Positions 12,161 to 24,200 of a stretch of DNA of 64,000 nucleotides are shown here, piece by piece (position 1 is the first letter of the stretch; each line of letters begins with the position of its first letter). The notes below the pieces were generated by a model. That model saw nothing but the letters and a program-made list of their open reading frames with translations, had not been told where the DNA came from and did no database searches. The position numbers were made by a program, and so were the translations under genes. This stretch comes from Neelides folsomi. Its lineage: Eukaryota; Arthropoda; Collembola; Neelipleona; Neelidae. The DNA is taken from positions 1 to 64,000 of the forward strand of contig JAQGBZ010000262.1 of NCBI GenBank assembly GCA_034687125.1, in the 5' to 3' direction.

Positions 12161-12164
12161 CTAC

Positions 12165-12178
12165 TACGTCATGGCGGC
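12165..12178 (+). promoter_or_regulatory. CRE-like half-site overlapping a YY1-like ATGGCGGC motif
   Basis: TACGTCA (12165-12171) runs directly into ATGGCGGC (12171-12178), within a local GC-richer patch (about 12030-12190). It lies about 500 bp upstream of the BTB gene's start codon. TACGTCA resembles a CREB/ATF half-site and ATGGCGGC is the YY1/pho core. The placement fits a core promoter or 5' leader, but no start site can be seen directly. Confidence 0.35.
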
Positions 12179-12597
12179 TCATAACACTCTCATTCTATCA
12201 TAAATTACTCGGTTTTAAGTATTTGACTGTATAGTTAATTGCAATGATTCCTGCCACTCGTTGTAGCCCTTCAATTACTATTTTACCCATTTGAGAGCAA
12301 GCGAGCGAAGATTCATTTACAACCATTGGACATTTATTTCTGCTCGGAGTATCCTGAAGAAGAGAATTGAAGAGTAAAAGTGATTGATCTTGAAGAGGAA
12401 GTGGATTTCAGTTAAAATAAATATTATTGGTCAAAAGTTGGAGTGATCTGTGAAAATGCCGTACAAAGTTTCATTTTCCCATTTTCTTAACAATTGATAA
12501 AGAATTGAACTTGGAGGAAAGAATTGTGAGAGTGAAAGTAAAAGCATCGAGCCTTAATTGTTATTATTGTTGAATATTATTTTCTGAAAAAAGTTTG

Positions 12598-12661
12598 GAA
12601 TTTTATCGTCGGTAAAAATCGCGGCAGCTGAATTTTATCGTCGGTAAAAATCGCGGCAGCT
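12598..12661 (+). repeat. Perfect 32-bp tandem duplication just before the BTB gene start codon
   Basis: Two identical 32-base units, 12598-12629 and 12630-12661, each starting GAATTTTATCGTCGG and ending GCGGCAGCT. The second copy ends seven bases before the ATG at 12669, so it lies in the presumed 5' leader. Confidence 0.95.
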
Positions 12662-12668
12662 AATTATT

Positions 12669-15600
12669 ATGCAGTAAGTCCAGTTGATTTAAATTAATTG
12701 ATAGTTTATAATTCATTCAAAAGTAATATTACTTTGCACGTTCCGTTTTATACCGTATAAATTTTATTATCTCCTTTTCACGATTATTTTAATTAAGTTA
12801 TTTAAACGATTCTCATCAGTAATAATGAGTCTTATACCAAGTCCGGTCCGACCAACCCGTAGAAAGCCATTTTGTATTTTGCTTTCTTTTTAAGTATGGT
12901 ATTTACATATTTTAATAGCAGGTGAAAGTTCAAGAAATTGTCCAATCTTATCAATACAGATTTAATATGAAACTAGACTTACTGTGATAATTGATTTTAA
13001 TAAGAGTAATGAAAGTGATTAAAGATACACTATGACAGGATTATAAATTATAACTTTTGTTTATTCTGATTAATATTATTAAAGAATAAACCAACTTGGG
13101 AGTAAACCATGCATTCATATAAAAATTAATCAATAAACCATGTTCTCAAATCTAATTATAAATATTTTTTGCAATTTTAGGCAGAATCCTGTAATCGAAG
13201 GTGGGATGGCTGGCGGTATGCTCGGCGTGAATCCTGGGATTCCGGGAGCCCCCGGGATGGTCGCACCACCAACAACTCAAGGTCCTATAATGAGCAACCC
13301 AGCTGAAGGAACTCAGCAGTTTTGTCTACGTTGGAATAGCTTTCCAGCCACCGTCGCCACCCAATTGGCAACTCTAAGGGCAGCCGAAGACTTTGTCGAC
13401 GTTACCCTTGCCTGCGATGGACGACAATTGAAGGCTCACAAACTTGTACTTTCGGCCTGTAGTCCTTATTTTATGCAACTTTTCAAGGTTGGTTTTTCTT
13501 AACAGCTTCCATAATTTATCATTTGTAATTGTAATTTGTGAATGAGGCTACATTATTTTATTCGATTAATCAAGTATAAATGACTTGTTGATGATCGACT
13601 TAGAGTTTGCCAAAAATAAGAATGAAATTTATTTATAGTTCATTTAAAATAATTCTTTATGATTAGATTTATGGTTAATGATATTTATTTCCAATTCATG
13701 ATAATAAAATGTTCTAAAATTTATTAGTATCCCAATATTTATTGCGGAAGGAAATTGAAACAATATTTCCTGAAATATCATTGGGTTAAATAAGGACGAT
13801 TGTCAATTTTCAATATATCTAGTATGATTTCTATAAAATCTTGTTCTTTTAATATCAAGCTAACTGATTATGAATTCCAGACTATTATGTTCAAATTATA
13901 TGTTAAACTTACAAATATGTAATGTAATAAGAATGCAACGCTGCGTTATACTGAACGAATGATATTAGAATGTGTGTAAATTGAAAAAAGTTACAAGCAT
14001 ATCAGTATCAGTATGAAAAATATATTGGTATTACTCAACTTATCGTTAAATCACATAGAAGAGGATATGTGTCAAACCTTTCCGAAGGAAGGTGAATTTT
14101 CGGAAAGAGGAGAGGTAAATTAAACCTGTCCAAAATTGTGTCTAAATTTTTATTTTCTCTTTCAATGTATCAGAGTACACCGTGCCAACACCCAGTGATA
14201 TTTCTCCGTGATGTCGGATTCCGACAGTTGGTCGCCCTTCTTGAGTTCATGTACGCTGGGGAAGTGAATGTTTCCCAAGTGGAACTTCCGGCCCTTCTCA
14301 GAACCGCAGAGGCTCTCCAAGTCAGAGGCCTTGCTGACACAAATGCTAACAACAATTGCCCTGCTCCTCCACAACCTCAAAAACCAGTATGGATCAAACA
14401 TTATTCTAAAACATATATTTTGTCGTAAAGCCTTTTAAATATTAACCGCCATTAATTTTTCAGCAAACATTTTCCCCTCAATACGCTCCTGGTCCAGTTA
14501 TTGGTCAGTCTGTGATGGCAGGGAATGTTCAACAGCAGCAACAGCAGCAGCTTCATCCGGGTTCTCAATCTCAACAGCATCCGCTCCAACCAAGTCTCGA
14601 TCAACAGCAGCAGCAACAGCAGATGGTGAATGTAGCCGGAAGTGGGAACTCTGGAGTTTTGGGAGACGGGAATCTATGTGCAAATCCTTCCACATCCGCC
14701 CCTACTTCCTCCCTGGGGATGGGAAACCAAGCGAAGAAGAAGGAAGACAACGCTTCGGACTCAAATGACTCCGATGAGGAATTTGAGGTATGAAGCTTAA
14801 ATTATTAATATCTATTACATTTGATCTTTATAATGACTATTCAACCTATAAATAATAGGTATATGGTATATTCTATAATATTTTCTTATACGTAAAGCAA
14901 TTTGTTTAGTATACTCTTCATCAAAACTCATTATTTCTCAAGATTAATTGCTTTTGTTATAATATAAAATATCATATGATTGTTTTATTTTAGATCGTTG
15001 CACAGGACGAAATGAAGGATTACATCGCGGACGGAACACTTAATGAGCAAATGGATGATCAAGGTAAAAACGCCAATTTAAGAAGGTTCTTGATTGTACT
15101 TTGATAATTAGACTGTTAACACCTACATAGTTCGATTAGTGATATACAGAGTTCGAACTCTATGTATTTTCAGATAAATCTTTTAATTAAAGATAGAATC
15201 CACTTTTTATCTAGACAGAATCCTTGGGTTTAAGAATGTGAAAAAATGTGTATATCTAAAAGAGAGAGCTCTTTGGAAGTGCGATAAAAACCCTTTTGGC
15301 GTTTCTCCCCATTAAGAGAATGGGGAAAGTAAGTTATCCTTTTTTGTTCCGAGTCGCCTTTTTTTCTCATCTTCCTTCCAGGACGGATGGCGTGAATCTA
15401 ATGAGGAACTTTACTAATCCTTTGTTTTCCACTACTTACGTCCCTCTGAGTGAGCCAAACAACTTTTTCACTTCAACTTTTCCCTTTTAACTCTCTCCTC
15501 ATTTCGGGGCGAACCACATATTGTCGAACCGTATATCTCCTGATCTTGTCTTTTCCCTCTGATATACATCCTTTTCCATAAAAAGTTCAATTTTCTTTTA

Positions 15601-17737
15601 CAACTTTTCACTCTCCCACGTGTAAGAAATTTTTCTCATTCATTTTAAGGGAAGGTAAATAGAATTTTTTCTCATTGCTCCAACACATTCGATTGAATTA
15701 AATATATGGCATACTTCATAAGCGCCGCAAGTTGATGAAATACTAGCTATTAAGGATAGAGTCTTGTATTTCTCACTTTCCACTCAAGAAAGCGTAAAAA
15801 AGTTTATGGTTCAATTTGGGCGATGGTATCTTATGTGACTCCGTGACTGATGTGCAGATATCTTTGGTGGGACAGAAGATTCAGGAGTCTATCCGCTCGA
15901 CATTCATCAAGCGGACCTCGGAAGTTCCTCGATGGTCGGCAGCCAGTCGGATGAGGAATCGTCAGAGGATGAAGATGAAGACGAAGATGGAGAATGCAAG
16001 GAATTCACTTACCAATCCGACGCTTCCTACAACCAAGGTCTGAATAACATTTTCATTTTCTAAGCGATGCTAACGTCGTCGACTCATAAATCTCAGTCGA
16101 ACACGCATTGTCCATGGCTATGCATAATATTTATATTCCTCTTACATCTGTTTGCACTCACAATTTTACTCAATGATTTGCCTCAATACTAACTACTACA
16201 AGTATGCACTATATGCACTAAATGCATCTTTTAAACAATTGCATTTCTTATATGGTCCTTAGTTCTTAGCTTATTTAACTCCTATTATTATTTTTGTCTT
16301 CGTGTTTGCTGAATTTACTTTATGCATTAATTTTTACTGTGATTTACTGCTCTTCAACTTTATTATTCCTTCAACTTAATGTTAGTAATGTGAGCATGTA
16401 ATTCAATGTGAATTTACGAAAGCCCCTATAAATCTCATCTTTAACAAGTTAAAAAGCTCTATGTACTCAAAAAGTTAAAACAGTAATAATCTAAAAATAT
16501 TTTAAGTCTAATGATTACCAACTAAAGTTCTCTGAAGTAAAGTACTTATATATATATGGAAAATTCAAAATTTGAATGACAAATATTTAAATTTTAAATT
16601 ATATTTCTGTTTAAATAATTGAATGAATAGTTTAATTATTCCAATGGAAAAAAGGAATGCGAATGTCGAAAAATGAATGAATGTTTATTTAAACTTTCAT
16701 TCTCTCATGTATGTTTAATGAACATTGTTTATTGAGGAGCAACATGGAGGGAGGGTCTCTTCTCTTTTCTTGTTTTCTTCTTCTCTCTGTTATAAGATCT
16801 TCTCTTGCCACTTTTCTGCTTCTCGGTCTTGATGAGTTGAGTAATAGGTTGGATAGGAATAGAAAAGGACGAACTTTCTTTTAAGTGCTTATTCCTACTT
16901 CTTCAAAAAATTTGTTGAAAGAGGAAGATGAGTAAAAGTTAGATGGGTGGAAAATGTTATTATTCTTCAAAAAGAATCCAACTTTCGCTTATTTTGTTTT
17001 CTCGAGTCTCTTCGAAAAACTTTTGAGTTTTTAACCTTGTTAAGTCGTTGTTACACGGCGGGTTACGCCAACGCCCTTTCTCATACATAAGTATTAGGGC
17101 TAATTGAGCACTCTTGGTTTTTCAATTTGGATTTTCTGTTCATCTTTTCTTCTCAAGCATGGTTTCAGCATAGCGAAGTTTCCTTTCCTTAACTTTCCTA
17201 AGCTTGCTTGTTTCTCTTTGATTAGTTTAGTCCGCTTTTAATGACTAGCCTTTGGCTAAAGATTAATGAAGATAACGAGGAATTTGAACCATGAATTCGT
17301 TTTTAGAAAGCAAAACAGAGGCAGGCGGGAGTAGCAACGGCGAAGGGAACGTTGCAGGTCCATCAGGGTTTCTCGGCCATGGAGCCAAACCGGAAGGTCT
17401 TGACGGTGAGGTGGAGGCTGGGAAAGTGGAAGAAGGGAAAGACGGTGAGCTCATTCCACCAACTGGAAGCGCAAGGAATCGTCTGTCGAGGTCACTTTGG
17501 CCGCCGGGTATTCCTTATCACGGACCACAACAGTGCCCTTACTGTCCAAGGATCTTGAGCAACGTCGGAAATTGGCGGAAACACGTGTTAACGATGCATT
17601 TCGCCCGAGAGAAAGTGTACAAGTGTCAACATTGTGCTAGTTCATTCAGGACAGCTGAGTACCTTCAAAAGCACTATGTTCGTGTTCACAACTACCCGCA
17701 GAAAATGACAAGGAGAAAGTATGTAGAACAGACTTAA
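12669..17737 (+). CDS. BTB/C2H2 zinc-finger transcription factor (BTB-TTK type; lola/tramtrack/broad-like)
   Basis: Coding exons: 12669-12673, 13181-13487, 14174-14386, 14464-14787, 14994-15063, 15858-16037, 17307-17737. They sum to 1,530 nt (509 aa plus stop), with all phases matching. The first exon contributes only ATG-CA and joins to give MQQNP. Residues about 47-165 form a BTB domain with the arthropod FCLRW start, VDVTLACDG, LKAHKLVLSACSPYF and FLEFMYAGEVNV-like blocks (sequence reads LLEFMYAGEVNV). A Gln-rich linker with two 7-residue Q runs follows at about 195-230, then a Ser/Asp/Glu-rich acidic stretch at about 335-355. The C-terminus has two C2H2 fingers, C443/C446/H459/H464 and C473/C476/H489/H494, as in tramtrack-class proteins. 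Such proteins dimerise through BTB and regulate transcription in development. This may be one splice form of a lola-style gene; no other finger exon was found in the window. The precise orthologue is not clear. Confidence 0.87.
12674..13180 (+). other. First intron of the BTB zinc-finger gene
   Basis: Begins with GTAAGT and ends with TTGCAATTTTAG. AT-rich, with nothing else recognised. The junction phases produce an open M-Q-Q-N-P start, which supports the intron. Confidence 0.75.
13488..14173 (+). other. Intron splitting the BTB domain
   Basis: A phase-0 intron between ...YFMQLFK and STPCQHPVIF. This position inside the BTB fold resembles introns in other BTB-TTK genes. AT-rich, with no other feature seen. 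Confidence 0.8.
15064..15857 (+). other. Intron before the acidic cassette exon of the BTB gene
   Basis: A phase-1 intron with a GTAAAA donor and TGATGTGCAG acceptor. Open stretches inside (about 15296-15490) look like chance frames. No RNA gene or repeat was recognised. Confidence 0.7.
16038..17306 (+). other. Intron before the zinc-finger exon of the BTB gene
   Basis: About 1.27 kb between the acidic exon (donor GTCTGAA, a weak consensus) and the finger exon (acceptor CGTTTTTAG). The finger exon could alternatively be entered by skipping the acidic exon, because both upstream exons end in phase 1. An in-frame ATG at 17291, just before the acceptor, would also allow a separate short finger-only transcript, but I prefer the spliced form. 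No other coding exon was seen. Confidence 0.65.
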
Positions 17738-18250
17738 AACCTCACCACGCTTTTCTCAATCACACAATATACATTATGTACAACGGGAGAGCCTTAGACT
17801 TCTTTCTTAATGTTACGACTCCTTCGGTTGCGTCTTGAATGGAAAAGAGAACGAGAGTGAGCCCAAGTTTGGTTTCTTTATGGAAAAAGCTACTCTCATC
17901 GACTCGACATCCCCCTGTGAGATCCTTGTGAGGGTCATTATCATATTTTAACAAAAGTGTACAATAACTATCTTTATAAATACTCTGACCACTCTTCCTC
18001 TTCATTTTGAATTCTCAATTTGTGGTTTTTTTTTTAAATATTCATGTTGAAGTTTTAATGATTTTAATATGTATAAGCCAATTTTAATTTTTTAATCTAT
18101 GTTATACAATTACTTATAATTATGTATTTAGTAGAGTGCCTTCCTCCTATGCCCAGCGTATTTTCTGCACATTTTAAGTACTTATGTAAAGTATCTCAAT
18201 TTTTAAAAGAACACTTTGCGTATCACCAATAAACTTAAATAGGTTTACTA
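17738..18250 (+). other. Probable 3' untranslated region of the BTB zinc-finger gene
   Basis: Follows the TAA at 17735-17737 and ends near an AATAAA at 18228-18233. No coding content was recognised. The end is inferred only from the hexamer. Confidence 0.45.
18228..18233 (+). terminator. Candidate poly(A) signal AATAAA for the BTB gene
   Basis: Canonical hexamer about 490 nt after the stop codon. It is the first AATAAA noted downstream, but it is not proven to be used. Confidence 0.35.
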
Positions 18251-21200
18251 CCTTCATCTTCGCCGCTTTACATATGGATCAAATATCTATAAAATTGTAT
18301 ATCTTAGCTGTTTAGTTGGAGAAGATAACTTGTAAAAGCATTTAGTAAATAACTATATTTAAAATATTATAGTTGCAATAATTAATAAAAAGAGGAAAAG
18401 AGATACTAAACTTTAAAGAAATACCTATTAATATATCATAAATTACGATACATGTTAAGTATACTCAAATATTTCCATATTTATTAAAATTTATTGATTA
18501 GCTATGGAAGGGATGACAAATTGTTAATTTATAATCAATGCCATACGATGAGCGTGTACACCGTCTTCAATGCCAATTTATATAATCGTTTATTTCTTGT
18601 TATAATTACTCTCCAACGAAAATGTGACCTCTAGAGTGAAAAGTTTATAAAGTTTTTTCTTCCTTTATGCTTGTATAATCCTTTTTAAAAGTTTTAATGA
18701 GTTTTAAGTCTTTTGTGGATATTTTTTAATTTAAATGCCTCTGAACATGTTTGACTTCATCTTGTATTAATTAAATTAGTTCTTATTTAAGCTGTGGGAT
18801 AAATGTAAAAAAGTTATCTAGGGAAAAAAGAGGGAAGTTTTGTAGAAATAGTGGTACTGTTTATATGTTTTGCCTTGAGTTTTACTAAAGTGACGTCCAA
18901 CGTCCACATGAATTATGGAAGAATTGAAAGCAATTATGAGAAAGAATTAACAAGAACGGAAAGATTCGTCTGTCCCGGTGGTGAGAAGGGAAAGCGAAGG
19001 AAATGGATCTTTATCTTTTAACATTTCCTTTCTTTTTTTCCTATTTACAGTGTTGGGTGAGGTAAAAATATCACATTATATTATATGTTTGTATGTAACA
19101 GTGTGGGACTCTTTAACTCTTTAAGTTTCAGAGAAGGTTTTCGATATGATCTTCAGTATATATTACATATATTAGCCATATATAATATATTTATATTGTC
19201 TCTTGTGTTTTTAGCATATTATTACCTCATAAGATATACACAATTTTTCTTTTGTAATAAAATAATATTGCGTCTCTTGAGTATTCGCATCTTCCTCGAT
19301 CACCCCTCATATAATATAAGTTAAAGATATGAGAGAGGAGATAAATATAAAATATTAAATAATATCTTCCTTCAAATGGAAATGGGGATCGTAGCAGAGC
19401 ACTTAACTCAAATCTGGAGCCATTAAGAAGAAGGAGAGATACACTTTGATTCCCATCACTCAATGGAAAGAGTATTTACTTTCACGATAACGCACTTCAT
19501 CATTCAATTTTATTAAGGAGTCAATATATTCCGTTCGCTTTGCTCTACCAGCCGTAGCTTTGATATAAAGGAGCACTTTGCATTTCTCCAACCTCGGTAT
19601 TTAATATCTTATTAATGGCAATTTCAACTGTCATGTATTAAAACACTCTATCGAAAATTTATAAAACCATGATACAGTTCAACGTGGCCCATGATTTAAC
19701 TTTCTCTGTAAAGTAATGTTCGAGTGAATTTCAATTAAAACTTTCTACATACATGTTGTTTCCGGTTTGGTAAATGTGTGAAATGAATTCCTACTATTTT
19801 GATAAATTGAAATGGAAAAATTTAGTAGATTGAATGGCAATTGACGTGAGATGAAAGGAAAAAAGTTCAACACATCTATGCAATTTCATGAGTAGCTTTG
19901 AGGTCAGAAGTGGAATGAATTGTGGAAGTGGAAATTGCGGTTCTAATGAAAGTTGAAGTGTGTGAAAGGTAATGGAAAGAACGAGTGAGAGATAGATGGT
20001 CGGTGGGTAAATAAAATGTGTTATGGTTATGGGGGACTTTTTTCAATGAGTGGGACTCTCTTCAGTCCTCTTTCACTTCTTAAAAAAGTAAATGTCATAT
20101 GGCGAGGCATTGAGAAGAGAATGGGTAGTTTAGAGTCATAATATTTGAAGTCTGGTCCAAATATCCTGCCACACCTTTTTTATTCTCATTTTCATTACCC
20201 ACATTCAGTCAGTTGAGAAATCTTAATGGAATTTTTCATCGGCTCTCCACTTTAACTTGGCTTTAAATATTTAATTTACAGAATACTAACCATGTTATTT
20301 ACAATGATGATATTTTACTCTATATGTATATTATATGTAAGATTAAACTTCATTTTTGATAACACGCATACTAAATAAGATTTTATAATTTTAAATTCAA
20401 ATAATTTACAAAGCATGTTATGAATACTGAATACGTATTATCAATCTACTTTCGTTAAATAGGCAAGCGTAATGCAGAAGTAAACCGCATTTAACTTAAG
20501 AAGTTTGCCTTTCATTCAATCGAGACTTTTCGCCTGAAGCTTAAACTTATCTCAATTAAAAGTGACAACTTTCTTTGCACTTTGACGTCCTCAGAAACTT
20601 TATAACTCTAGGCTCAATTTCTTTTTCCATGCCTTCATTTTCTTTCGGCGTGAATCGGAAATGAACCTTTTAAGATTTTTTCCCCACTCTCACATACTTT
20701 GGAATATGAAGAGAGAAATAATGAAAGTCGAGATTCTTTTCATACCACATGCGCTTATAAGCATTCTTTCGAATCCGCTCAGAATTCTCAGGACATCTGC
20801 CAATGAAATGCCTTTTCAATATTATCACACATATTCTCAACAATGACATCGTCTAATATGACCTTCGTATTCTCATCAGGATGCTTCGTGTATCATAGAT
20901 AACGATAGAGTCTGGAAGAAACAATTGGAAATCCCACATTGCTCAAATTTTTAATTTGTGAATATCTTTTTTTATTTGATGTTGACGGGAGTGGAGGATG
21001 AAGTGTGGAAGTATAGAAAGTAGATTCTTTTTAGCGCATACTTCCTTTGTATGAAGAGTGAAAGAAAGGAAAGAAGAAACATTAGTCGCTAATGGATCGA
21101 AGGAAGTTGAAGCCGGCATGTGGTTTCTTCTCCTACCAAAGCACTCTCTCAAGTTTGGATATATCCAAATTACAAATTCACTTCATTCATGCTCTTTTTA

Positions 21201-24200
21201 TCTAAGATAATTCAATATATTATTTTCGTAAAATATATTAAATAATCATTACATAAATAGATTTGATTAGCATTTTTATAAATATTATTTTTATTTTGAT
21301 GCACTCCCAAATATGCCTTTTTCACAATTTGCATTCATACATAATAAGAAAAGAAGTAACGCTGCTATGCATTACTTTACTATAGGTAATTCCTTATCAC
21401 TTTTAACCTAGTTAAATGTAGACAGTTTATAGCAGCGTATAATGCTTATATAGTTATAAGAACTTTCCAGTTGAATAGACATTTTCTTCTTCCTTCCTAC
21501 GAAAGAGATGAGGTGTTCTTTTTCACATCTTGGTCCGTTGCTTCGTTTGCTTCAATTCCCATTAATGTCTCTTATCGATTCGGCTACGCAATTTTAGATT
21601 CTCTCTATGCTTCAGATTCAATAACAGTTATTGGCAAAGTGAAACTGAAAGTCTATGAAGTGTATAAGACGGGCCTGCCTCACTACGTTATATATAACTA
21701 TGTATAAAGCATAATATATTTATTTCCTTCTCAGAATAGGAGATTTTGGGGTGAAAGAGGACTCTTCTATGTATAAAACCAATTACTTGTTCGTTAGGAA
21801 CATGAGATTCGAACCACAGGGTAATTTAACAAAGATGCTAATGAAAGGAACAATCCGGTTTTATGTCTCGGGCCGACCTCATTTGTAAACAAGCAGGTAA
21901 TCTGTTCGAATGAGGCTGTCTGAGGGGAATGTGTGAAGGGTGACAATTACGAAAGGCAGACGCTTTAAGGAACCCACACCATTTTATAATTCCTTTCACA
22001 ATGTCCTCGGCTGTATAATTCCATTAAATTCTAATTCTCTGACACTTTTCATAAATTTTATTTAGAGGTTTGACTCTTTGGAGCTCTTCACGAACCAGAC
22101 CGTGTTCCGCATTTTAATAGAAGAGTTTAAGTGGGAAATTGTGAGGAATGTGGATAGTGATGGATTCCAAGCCTATGCTTTCACCAGGCAATCATTCTTA
22201 TTCTCTCACTACTTTATATCCATCAATACCAACGCAAATTCATTTCCTTCTTGGCAATCCCATATTTGTCACCTACAAATGATGATAATGTATAAAAGAT
22301 GTGATTAATTTTAATTTTTTATCCTTTCAACCCTTCAAATTTGTAACTTGATAATACTGTACTTACATAGATTATATTTTTTGTTCAATGTCCAACTGTC
22401 TCCTTTGTTTTTACCAATGCAATGATAGGAATACTTTTCAACTTTTTTCGTTTACCCTACTTAAAATTTTAGATAGGTAGAAGGCGAAAAATAAGATAGA
22501 GGAAAAGTAAGATGGCCAAGAACTTTTTGTGTTAAGAGTTTGAGAATTGAAATCTGAGAGTCGCTTTGAAGATTCCCTAGAAGGAGATTTCAACTCTTCA
22601 CACGAGGAAAGTTATCTTCGATAGACTTTAAGAAGTGTAGATCTCTCGGGAATAGAATTTAGGTATAGAATAGAAAGTTGTGATCATTCCACCACCACGG
22701 ATTCCATTCGTTCTACCTATCATAAGACCTAAGACAACACTTCTAACTTTAGAATCTCTTTCACGTCTTTACATGAAAAAAACACCCAAAGTTTAACCAC
22801 TTTTATTCCTTAGCATATGAAATGATTTTTACATTGTTTCAAGTAAAAGCAACATGCTAACATTTTTACTGCACATAAAATATAAATTACATCATTTTAT
22901 CTTATAGGTAAATACATCTGTATAGGTAACTCACATTCATTAATATTCCATCTAAAAAGTTTGGATTCAATAGTACGTATTTTCAACGTTAATTCTAAAA
23001 TTTAATGAGCTTTTAGATTTATGCAAATCTGAATTCCACCTTTTCTTTAAAAAGATAAAGGGAAGCTACGAGAGTTTCATCAAATCCGGTAGACCCGATA
23101 GAGATTTAATTCCATTCTATAGTAGATTCTTACTTCATTTAACTTCGAAATGAAAGTGAATAAATCTTTATTCTCTACACGAACCTGTTTTCAATTCCTT
23201 TAAGTTAACTCTTTCCCGGTTTAATAGTTACCTATCGGTTCATCTCAAATGAATTTGAATTCTTATCCTTATCTCTGTAAAATTAATTATTTTTACAGAA
23301 TACTCTTACTCTAAATTTTTTGTTGTGTTTATAAATTGAAGACCCAAAAAGTATTTAACGATTTTGACCAAATTCCAATTTACACGTGACAGCTAAAAAG
23401 TCAAGATTCTATAATAATAGAATCGAAATGTAATAGAAAGGGATGGAAATCGTGTTTCCAATTCGATATAGCTTCACCATAGCTTAATGGTATTGCATTA
23501 AGGCCTTGTAAGAATTGTTCGTAGTGGCGTCCTCCCATTCATCAAAATGTCCTGAAGGACCCTCAACTTGTATTTGGACTGTCTCGGCCAGAAAATCCAT
23601 GTTGTAAAATAAAAGTAAAAGGTGAAGAAAATATGAGAACGACTCAAATATTCCCGGTATTGGAAATGTGTGGAGAATCGAAGTGTCTGTGAGAGGTTTA
23701 GAATTCCAATAGAAGATATTCCATTGAATTGAGTAGGTATAGGGAGGATAAAGAGATACATACGATGCAATGGGGAAATCCGACTTTCACCTCTGCAGCT
23801 TCAACTGTGGAATTCCTAACGAGTGTCCAGGGAGAATGGGGAATTTACATAATGTGTTCCATAATATTATTATCATTCTCCTAACACTTTTCCCCATTCT
23901 TTTGAGAATCCTCCACTTGGCTTAAATTACCCTGCCAAATGCTTCACACTTCAAATATAGAAAACATTCTATTCTGCCCAATTTCTTTTCGCGACAATTT
24001 TTCAAATTGACTTGTGCGGTATGAAAGGATGTATGAACCCAAGTCTATGTGGATTTATAAATGTTTCACAATAGACTTGATTGATCGCCAAAGAAAAATC
24101 TTTGAATGGGTGATGGAATAATTCATTATTTAGGATGTTAATCTGCTTATGTATGTATGTATTGTTAGAATTCATTGTTATGATGTCATCGTATGATGTC

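Noticed and set aside
17291-17306. ATG at 17291 as the start of a separate zinc-finger gene
   Set aside because: The acceptor at 17305-17306 joins in exact phase to the upstream BTB exons and gives the expected BTB-plus-finger protein.
19525-19575. Reverse-strand GCTGGTAGAGCA resembling a tRNA A box
   Set aside because: No B box downstream and no acceptor-stem pairing; possibly an old tRNA-derived fragment, but not supportable.
21800-21825. Reverse-strand GGTTCGAATC resembling a tRNA B box
   Set aside because: No A box at a suitable distance and no cloverleaf could be folded around it.
23475-23515. AGCTTAATGGTA segment resembling a tRNA 5' half
   Set aside because: No matching T-arm or acceptor stem; AT-rich chance similarity.
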